A stretch of 64,000 bases of DNA, from assembly GCF_030348765.1 (NCBI RefSeq), contig NZ_JAUCEU010000007.1, forward strand, positions 5,863,501 to 5,927,500, written 5' to 3'. The translations under genes and the position numbers were made by a program. Every line of letters starts with the position of its first letter. Positions within the stretch are counted from its first letter, which is position 1. The notes under the pieces were generated by a model. It saw only the letters and a list, made by a program, of their open reading frames with translations, had not been told where the DNA came from and ran no database searches. This document shows positions 59,888 to 64,000 of this stretch, in pieces. The DNA is from Neobacillus sp. CF12. Its GTDB lineage: Bacteria > Bacillota > Bacilli > Bacillales > Cytobacillaceae.

Positions 59888-59957
59888 AAAGCGGAAGCGC
59901 CTTGCCCAAGGAAAAATGCAGTTCAATTTTTCCCCTTGGCGCTGAAGCTAGACAATC
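59888..59957. repeat. REP-like hairpin element after asnS
   Basis: The stretch begins AGCGGAAGCGCCTTG and ends CCTTGGCGCTGAAGCTAGAC. Arms AGCGCC..AAGG.AAAAAT and ATTTTT.CC.CTTGGCGCT fold into a long imperfect hairpin. Elements opening GCGGAAGCGCC and closing GGCGCTGAAGCTAGACA are dispersed in many Bacillaceae genomes. Only one copy is in this window. Confidence 0.6.
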
Positions 59958-59967
59958 ACATAAATAA

Positions 59968-59997
59968 AGAAGACCAATCCATGGATTTGGTCTTTTT
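59968..59997 (+). terminator. Terminator downstream of asnS
   Basis: AAGACCaATCC/GATTTGGTCTT arms with trailing T. It could serve asnS (plus) and the small minus gene. Confidence 0.8.
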
Positions 59998-60003
59998 ACT
60001 TAT

Positions 60004-60177
60004 CTATTGAGTTTGAAATTCTTCTTCGAAAAAAAATGTACCAGGATGCTCTTTCACAATGTATGAGTATCTTTTCATATTCTTTACATATTGCCATTTT
60101 AAAATGGTAACTTCCTCGCCAGTGTCCTTTAGTTTCACAGTTTGCCCGCTATTGAATCTGTTATTTGAGTTTCTCAA
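60004..60177 (-). CDS. Small hypothetical protein, 57 aa
   Basis: A gene too short for usual cut-offs. MRNSNNRFNSGQTVKLKDTG is followed by EEVTILKWQYVKNMKRYSYI and VKEHPGTFFFEEEFQTQ. The alternating pattern suggests a small beta barrel. AAGGGGTG precedes the TTG start at good distance, and a hairpin follows the stop. I do not recognise the family. Confidence 0.65.
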   Translation of the reverse strand: MRNSNNRFNSGQTVKLKDTGEEVTILKWQYVKNMKRYSYIVKEHPGTFFFEEEFQTQ

Positions 60178-60354
60178 ATCAACACCCCTTTTTTCATCAA
60201 ATTTAATTATAACATATTTTTTGTTGAGTCGCTTGTTACTATCTTATGAAGCTTTTTGGAGCGACTTTTAGGTTGCAGGATAATGTGGCTAAGGTGTGAT
60301 TCCTTTCATTTGAATTTCCATTGTGTTACACTATTTAAAAAGTGAGGTGTCATT

Positions 60355-60576
60355 TTGTCAAATTATAAAGCGAAAAAGAGTAACCTCAAAGCCTTATTAT
60401 CAAAAAACAGCATGAATCTTGAAGGTTTGGAAAAGAATACACATATCCCTTTGGAGCAGCTTAACGGCTATATGTCAAAGAAAGTGATGAATCTAAGTAC
60501 AGCCATGACGATTTCTAAAGAGTTAAATTGCCAGATCGAGGATTTGTACGACTGGGAATTAGAAGAAAAAATTTAA
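60355..60576 (+). CDS. Small XRE-like helix-turn-helix protein
   Basis: A 73-residue protein with a Cro/C1-type helix-turn-helix: LKALLSKNSMNLEGLEKNTH then IPLEQLNGYMSKKVMNLSTA and AMTISKELNCQIEDLYDW. The end LNCQIEDLYDWE is typical of stand-alone XRE proteins. GAGGTG precedes the TTG start. The target is unknown. Confidence 0.75.
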   Translation: MSNYKAKKSNLKALLSKNSMNLEGLEKNTHIPLEQLNGYMSKKVMNLSTAMTISKELNCQIEDLYDWELEEKI

Positions 60577-60586
60577 AACAGTAATT

Positions 60587-60618
60587 TGTCACTAGGTAAA
60601 CATCCTAGTGACATTTTT
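60587..60618 (+). terminator. Terminator of the XRE-like gene
   Basis: TGTCACTAGG/CCTAGTGACA arms with a 7-base loop and TTTTT. Confidence 0.92.
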
Positions 60619-60830
60619 AATAACTTCACCATTCTATATGGTGTTTATTCAACGTTTAATGGGGAGTTAATGGATGTGAACTTGCTTAATTTTTCTTTCT
60701 CTGGTATGATTATGAAGAATTATTTTTGTTCGGTAGTAAAGGGAAGAATAAGTTATTGCTTTTCGCCTGGATCTTTAAAGAGCAAGAATAGTAATACAAT
60801 GTGTGGATTACACACTAGGAGGCAACAAAT
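60619..60830 (+). other. Upstream region of the cold-shock gene
   Basis: About 210 bases without a separate gene. The 87-codon open frame that crosses it shares no ribosome site and overlaps the cold-shock start. Cold-shock genes usually have long leaders, so part of this is likely 5' untranslated RNA. Confidence 0.45.
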
Positions 60831-61031
60831 ATGGAAAACGGTAAAGTAAAATGGTTTAATGCAGAAAAAGGTTTCGGATTCATCGAACGCGAAGGTGGAG
60901 AAGATGTATTCGTTCACTTTTCAGCAATCCAAGGCGAAGGCTTTAAAACTCTTGAAGAAGGCCAAGCAGTAACTTTTGATGTTGAAAAAGGCGCTCGTGG
61001 ACCTCAAGCAGCTAATGTAAACAAAGCTTAA
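60831..61031 (+). CDS. Cold-shock protein (CspA/CspB family)
   Basis: A 66-residue single cold-shock domain. RNP1 KGFGFIE and RNP2 VFVHFSAI are intact, and [20 protein letters not shown] is the canonical start. It binds single-stranded RNA and DNA and acts as an RNA chaperone. AGGAGG lies before the ATG. It is fully normal in length, and which Csp paralogue it is cannot be said. Confidence 0.95.
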   Translation: MENGKVKWFNAEKGFGFIEREGGEDVFVHFSAIQGEGFKTLEEGQAVTFDVEKGARGPQAANVNKA

Positions 61032-61047
61032 TCACATAGTATGTGAA

Positions 61048-61078
61048 AAAACAGACCTACATGGTCTGTTTTTTTGTT
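61048..61078 (+). terminator. Terminator of the cold-shock gene
   Basis: AACAGACC/GGTCTGTT arms with loop TACAT, then seven T. Confidence 0.92.
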
Positions 61079-61080
61079 TT

Positions 61081-61695
61081 CTAGTTATTAATGTATTTTT
61101 CAAACACAAAGCCAAAATCTTTTACACTATATTGTTTTTTGCTTTCCTCAAGCCATTGGAAGGCTGCTTGGTTTATCATTTTGAATTGAACAACTATGTT
61201 GTTATCAGCGCTATTTACACGACCTAATGTGGTGGAAGCAATATCAAGACTTTCTTTGGCGAAACGAAGGGAAATTTCATTGTCATGAGTCAATTCAGAA
61301 ATCTTTATCAGTGCCTTGTATAAGTCTTTGACTTCTTCAATATGTTTTTTATGGACATCAATTGAGAATGGCTGGGAACCAATCTTGAATTTAATTTCGA
61401 TATCAAGGTCGACTGTACCAGCTGTCTCTAGTTTAACATCTGATATTTTATTTGTTGCGTAACTATAGCGGTGAAGCATTCTTTTTTTACTGGTGGCACT
61501 TGTTCCATCTAGATGAATTAGGGCATTATTTGTGAAACAATATTCATCTGATTTTGATTTTATTAAAAAGTAAATCCTTTCGTTATCTTCATGCATAACA
61601 TAATCATCGGAATCAACCTTATCATAATTTTCTGGTTTAATGACGGACCCTACATCGCTTAATCCTAAAATATCTGCTGCTACTTTCCCAAACAT
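61081..61695 (-). CDS. yvbH: PH domain-containing protein YvbH
   Basis: A 204-residue protein matching B. subtilis YvbH in length and sequence pattern. MFGKVAADILGLSDVGSVIK starts an N-terminal helix, YCFTNNALIHLDGTSATSKK and the following strands form a bacterial PH-like domain, and the C-terminal third is helical (YvbH-like). Its function is unknown. GTGAGGT precedes the ATG. Confidence 0.85.
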   Translation of the reverse strand: MFGKVAADILGLSDVGSVIKPENYDKVDSDDYVMHEDNERIYFLIKSKSDEYCFTNNALIHLDGTSATSKKRMLHRYSYATNKISDVKLETAGTVDLDIEIKFKIGSQPFSIDVHKKHIEEVKDLYKALIKISELTHDNEISLRFAKESLDIASTTLGRVNSADNNIVVQFKMINQAAFQWLEESKKQYSVKDFGFVFEKYINN

Positions 61696-61909
61696 TGTAT
61701 CAACCTCACTTACCTAAATTTAGTTGCCATTCAACTATACGAATATGTAAACAAGAAGTTTCAAGTATTTTGAACGACAAAACAATTTATGCAGCATTTT
61801 TTCATCTTATGCTTTCGAAATAAATACAAATAAATCAGACATTTGTTATAATAATACAATGCAATTAACTACTGCAGGGATAAAATTAGATAGAGGGGAA
61901 AAGAATTAA

Positions 61910-62878
61910 ATGCGTCCGATTGTTTTAGGTGTTTTGTCTGCCTTCTTTTTTGCGTTTACGTTTATTATCAACCGTTCTATGGAATTAGAAGGAGGAAGCT
62001 GGATTTGGAGTGCTTCACTTCGATATTTTTTTATGGTACCTTTTCTGCTGCTTATTGTTTATGGGAGAAAAAATCTTAAGCCATTATTAGTAGAAATGAG
62101 AAAAAATCCACGTGCTTGGTTAATGTGGAGTTTTGTCGGCTTTGGACTATTTTACGCTCCAATCTGCTTTTCCGCAGCCTATGCACCTGGATGGCTAATT
62201 GCTTCAACCTGGCAAATTACCATTATTTCAGGCTCTTTATTAGCGCCACTTTTTTTCGAAAGTGTTATGACTCAAAAGGGTCCCATTCAGGTAAAAGGTA
62301 GAATACCTTTAAAAGGCATGGCAATGTCGTCAATTATTTTGTTGGGAATTATTTTAATGCAGATAGAGCAAGCGGGTTCACTAACACCAATTGAGGTTTT
62401 ATTAGGCGTGGTACCAGTTATTATTGCCTCATTTGCTTACCCTTTAGGGAATAGAAAGATGATGGATTTGTGTGGAGGAAGGCTAGATGTTTTTCAACGC
62501 GTATTAGGAATGACATTAGCCAGTTTGCCGCTTTGGTTTGTTTTATCTATATATGGATTATTTACGGTGGGTCCACCTAGTATTGGACAATCGGTTCAAT
62601 CAGGAATCATAGCTATTACTTCAGGTGTGATCGCTACCATTTTATTTTTTCAGGCGACAGATCTTGTTAGAGGAAATATGCAAAAACTTGGGAATGTAGA
62701 AGCAACACAGTCAATGGAAGTTTTATTCGCTTTAATCGGAGAGCTGATCCTGTTGAAAGCAGCATTCCCGTCCGCACTATCTTGGACAGGGATGATACTC
62801 GTAATGGCTGGAATGGTGCTTCACAGTTATGTTTCGCATAAAGGTGAAATTCTTGAAGGAAAAAAAGTGAGTGCCTAA
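61910..62878 (+). CDS. DMT-superfamily (EamA/EmrE-like) membrane transporter
   Basis: A 322-residue protein with about ten hydrophobic helices in two repeats. MRPIVLGVLSAFFFAFTFII opens the first, and IPLKGMAMSSIILLGIILMQ opens the second. The family is the multidrug-resistance efflux group of drug/metabolite transporters. The substrate is unknown. AGAGGGG precedes the ATG. Confidence 0.85.
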   Translation: MRPIVLGVLSAFFFAFTFIINRSMELEGGSWIWSASLRYFFMVPFLLLIVYGRKNLKPLLVEMRKNPRAWLMWSFVGFGLFYAPICFSAAYAPGWLIASTWQITIISGSLLAPLFFESVMTQKGPIQVKGRIPLKGMAMSSIILLGIILMQIEQAGSLTPIEVLLGVVPVIIASFAYPLGNRKMMDLCGGRLDVFQRVLGMTLASLPLWFVLSIYGLFTVGPPSIGQSVQSGIIAITSGVIATILFFQATDLVRGNMQKLGNVEATQSMEVLFALIGELILLKAAFPSALSWTGMILVMAGMVLHSYVSHKGEILEGKKVSA

Positions 62879-62881
62879 ACA

Positions 62882-62917
62882 CTCCAAGCCTAATCAGTTA
62901 CTTGATTAGGCTTGGAG
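62882..62917. terminator. Strong hairpin between the convergent DMT and DUF421 genes
   Basis: Perfect arms CTCCAAGCCTAATCA and complement with loop GTTAC. Neither side has a T-run, so it acts more as an RNA end-protector or a Rho-independent site of low efficiency. Confidence 0.65.
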
Positions 62918-62920
62918 GTA

Positions 62921-63781
62921 TTAACTCGTAAGATAGGGTGTGAGTTTATCGATTGTCTCTTGGACCAGTTTTGCATTTTTCTCATACATAGCTTTTGATT
63001 TTTCGTCCTTTGTCCCTAGAGAGAATATTTCTAAATCAGCCTGTGTTTTTTTTAATGTTGCTAATAATAGAGGTCGCTGATTGGGAGTAGGGGTTTGCAT
63101 TTTGTCATCATAGATATCAACGGTTAATTCTCCGTATGAGTCTACTTGACCAATAAATACATTGTCGAGAGTCAGATCCAGTTTAGCTAATTCTATATGG
63201 AGCCATCCTCTACTTTTTCCAGCAGACCTTAATGCCTCATCAACAATTTGTCCATCCATTATTACTGTTTGTGGTTCTTTTTCATTTGCTACCTTCATTT
63301 GAAGGTCTTTAGGTGTTAATGGACGATATTCTTTTTTCAAAAGAGCACTTAGTGTACCTCTCGGCTCGAGCACGGCGAATTCAACATCGGCAACACGATA
63401 AATATCTTTCTGACGGAGTAGAGCGGATAATTCATCAATTGTGTATTTTTCTTTCTTTAAATTTTCCTCTAATACCTTACCATCTTTAATCAGGACAGTC
63501 CCTCTTCCATCAGCAAGGTTCCGAACCGTTTTGCTTTTTAAAGCTAAATAATCCACTAATAATGTAATTAAACTAAAAATAACAATTGCTAGTAGTCCTT
63601 GAATGATGCTACTTTCAAGACCAGTGATCACTTCTCCGGCAATACTGCCAATTGTAATACCAGAAATATATTCAAAAAAAGAAAGCTCTGAGATTTGTTT
63701 TTTACCAAGTATTTTTGTCATGAAGAATAAAGCAGCTAAGAAAATAAAGGAACGGATGACAGTGTCAATCCAATCAGGCAT
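62921..63781 (-). CDS. DUF421 membrane protein (YetF/YdfS-like)
   Basis: A 286-residue protein with three N-terminal hydrophobic helices (about 8-85; SFFEYISGITIGSIAGEVITG is the DUF421 signature). A cytosolic alpha/beta domain follows (GRGTVLIKDGKVLEENLKKE; GTLSALLKKEYRPLTPKDL). Members occur in spore-forming bacteria beside DUF1657 and SpoVA-type genes and are linked to spore membranes. The next upstream gene is indeed DUF1657. The ATG at 63781 has better spacing to GAGGTG than the one at 63787. Confidence 0.85.
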   Translation of the reverse strand: MPDWIDTVIRSFIFLAALFFMTKILGKKQISELSFFEYISGITIGSIAGEVITGLESSIIQGLLAIVIFSLITLLVDYLALKSKTVRNLADGRGTVLIKDGKVLEENLKKEKYTIDELSALLRQKDIYRVADVEFAVLEPRGTLSALLKKEYRPLTPKDLQMKVANEKEPQTVIMDGQIVDEALRSAGKSRGWLHIELAKLDLTLDNVFIGQVDSYGELTVDIYDDKMQTPTPNQRPLLLATLKKTQADLEIFSLGTKDEKSKAMYEKNAKLVQETIDKLTPYLTS

Positions 63782-63803
63782 ACTCATTCACCTCGGTATT
63801 CTA

Positions 63804-64000
63804 TTAACTTTTATACTGTGGTTCAAGTCTTTCAAGTTCCAAAACACGTGTCTGTAAATCTTTTTTTACGGAAGAAATTGTTAACATCGATTCATGGAAT
63901 ATTTCTTTAGTATCTGGGTCTAAGGAATTTAATGCAAGGGAAGATAATTGGGCTTCAATTCCTTTTATTGTCGCTAGGCTTTGTTTAACGCTTGAAGCAA
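63804..64000 (-). CDS. DUF1657 protein, partial at window end
   Basis: The C-terminal 64 residues of a small helical protein run off the right edge. They read ASSVKQSLATIKGIEAQLSS, then LALNSLDPDTKEIFHESM and end LERLEPQYKS. This matches the DUF1657 family (about 67-70 aa), common upstream of DUF421 genes in spore formers. It ends 22 bases before the DUF421 start codon, so the two form an operon. Only the first few codons and the ribosome site are missing. Confidence 0.85.
   Translation of the reverse strand, partial: ASSVKQSLATIKGIEAQLSSLALNSLDPDTKEIFHESMLTISSVKKDLQTRVLELERLEPQYKS

Noticed and set aside
60586..60849. 87-codon open frame before the cold-shock gene
   Set aside because: No ribosome site; it includes the terminator of the previous gene and overlaps the cold-shock start.

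Overview
The window is a stretch of AT-rich chromosome from a spore-forming member of the Bacillaceae. The evidence is strong AGGAGG-type ribosome binding sites, an SspH-type spore protein, RacA, InhA and Vpr secreted proteases, YkuD, HelD, YvbH, a BA3454-family peptide and many hairpin-plus-T-run terminators. A nitrate-transporter gene with an Fnr box, together with a CuA-type haem-copper enzyme that lacks the oxygen-reductase tyrosine, suggests a denitrifying soil Bacillus of the Neobacillus/B. azotoformans kind. The genus is inference. No rRNA, tRNA, complete insertion sequence, prophage or CRISPR array was seen.

Region by region. 0-10 kb: a NarK-like nitrate/nitrite porter fused to a PAS domain, an acyl-CoA-dehydrogenase-fold flavoprotein, spore protein SspH, a lipoteichoic-acid-synthase-family enzyme, an HD protein, and a two-gene haem-copper operon that I read as a CuA nitric oxide reductase. 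10-17 kb: an ABC transporter of the TrpXYZ type next to a tyrosine/homogentisate degradation operon (HppD, flavin reductase, FAH-family hydrolase, HmgA). 17-20 kb: a Nudix CoA pyrophosphatase, aspartokinase and a membrane protein. 20-32 kb: a molybdenum hydroxylase locus (XdhC and MobA-like maturation genes, then CoxG-, CoxM-, CoxS- and CoxL-like subunits), a five-gene Liv-type ABC importer and a GntR/FCD regulator. Two near-identical palindromes sit in the promoter/leader of the operon. 32-35 kb: a BusR-like (c-di-AMP) regulator convergent with an Opu/BusA compatible-solute importer. 35-46 kb: mixed housekeeping genes (M50 peptidase, nitroreductase, nitronate monooxygenase, acyltransferase, RacA and a RacA-like coiled-coil protein, HAD phosphatase, polysaccharide deacetylase), then a clear c-di-AMP riboswitch ahead of a short Spo0M-like gene, a class V aminotransferase and YkuD.

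46.2-47.0 kb holds the most unusual structure: about 14 tandem copies of a 52-bp unit. Each copy has an 11-bp-arm hairpin followed by a T-run, so it reads as a serial array of terminator-like dyads spaced about five helical turns apart. It is followed by a DUF3784/PH-like gene split by an in-frame TAG codon. 47.8-53.5 kb encodes the InhA and Vpr secreted proteases, with a group II intron 3'-end remnant abutting the vpr stop codon. 53.8-64 kb: a membrane protein, HelD, a GNAT enzyme, AsnS with what looks like a truncated T-box leader, several very small genes, a cold-shock protein, YvbH, a DMT exporter and a DUF1657-DUF421 pair running off the end.

Three functional themes recur: anaerobic nitrogen-oxide metabolism (NarK-PAS and the predicted NO reductase), catabolism of scavenged aromatic or heterocyclic compounds (homogentisate operon and molybdenum hydroxylase locus, each beside an ABC importer), and c-di-AMP/osmotic control (BusR, Opu, riboswitch).
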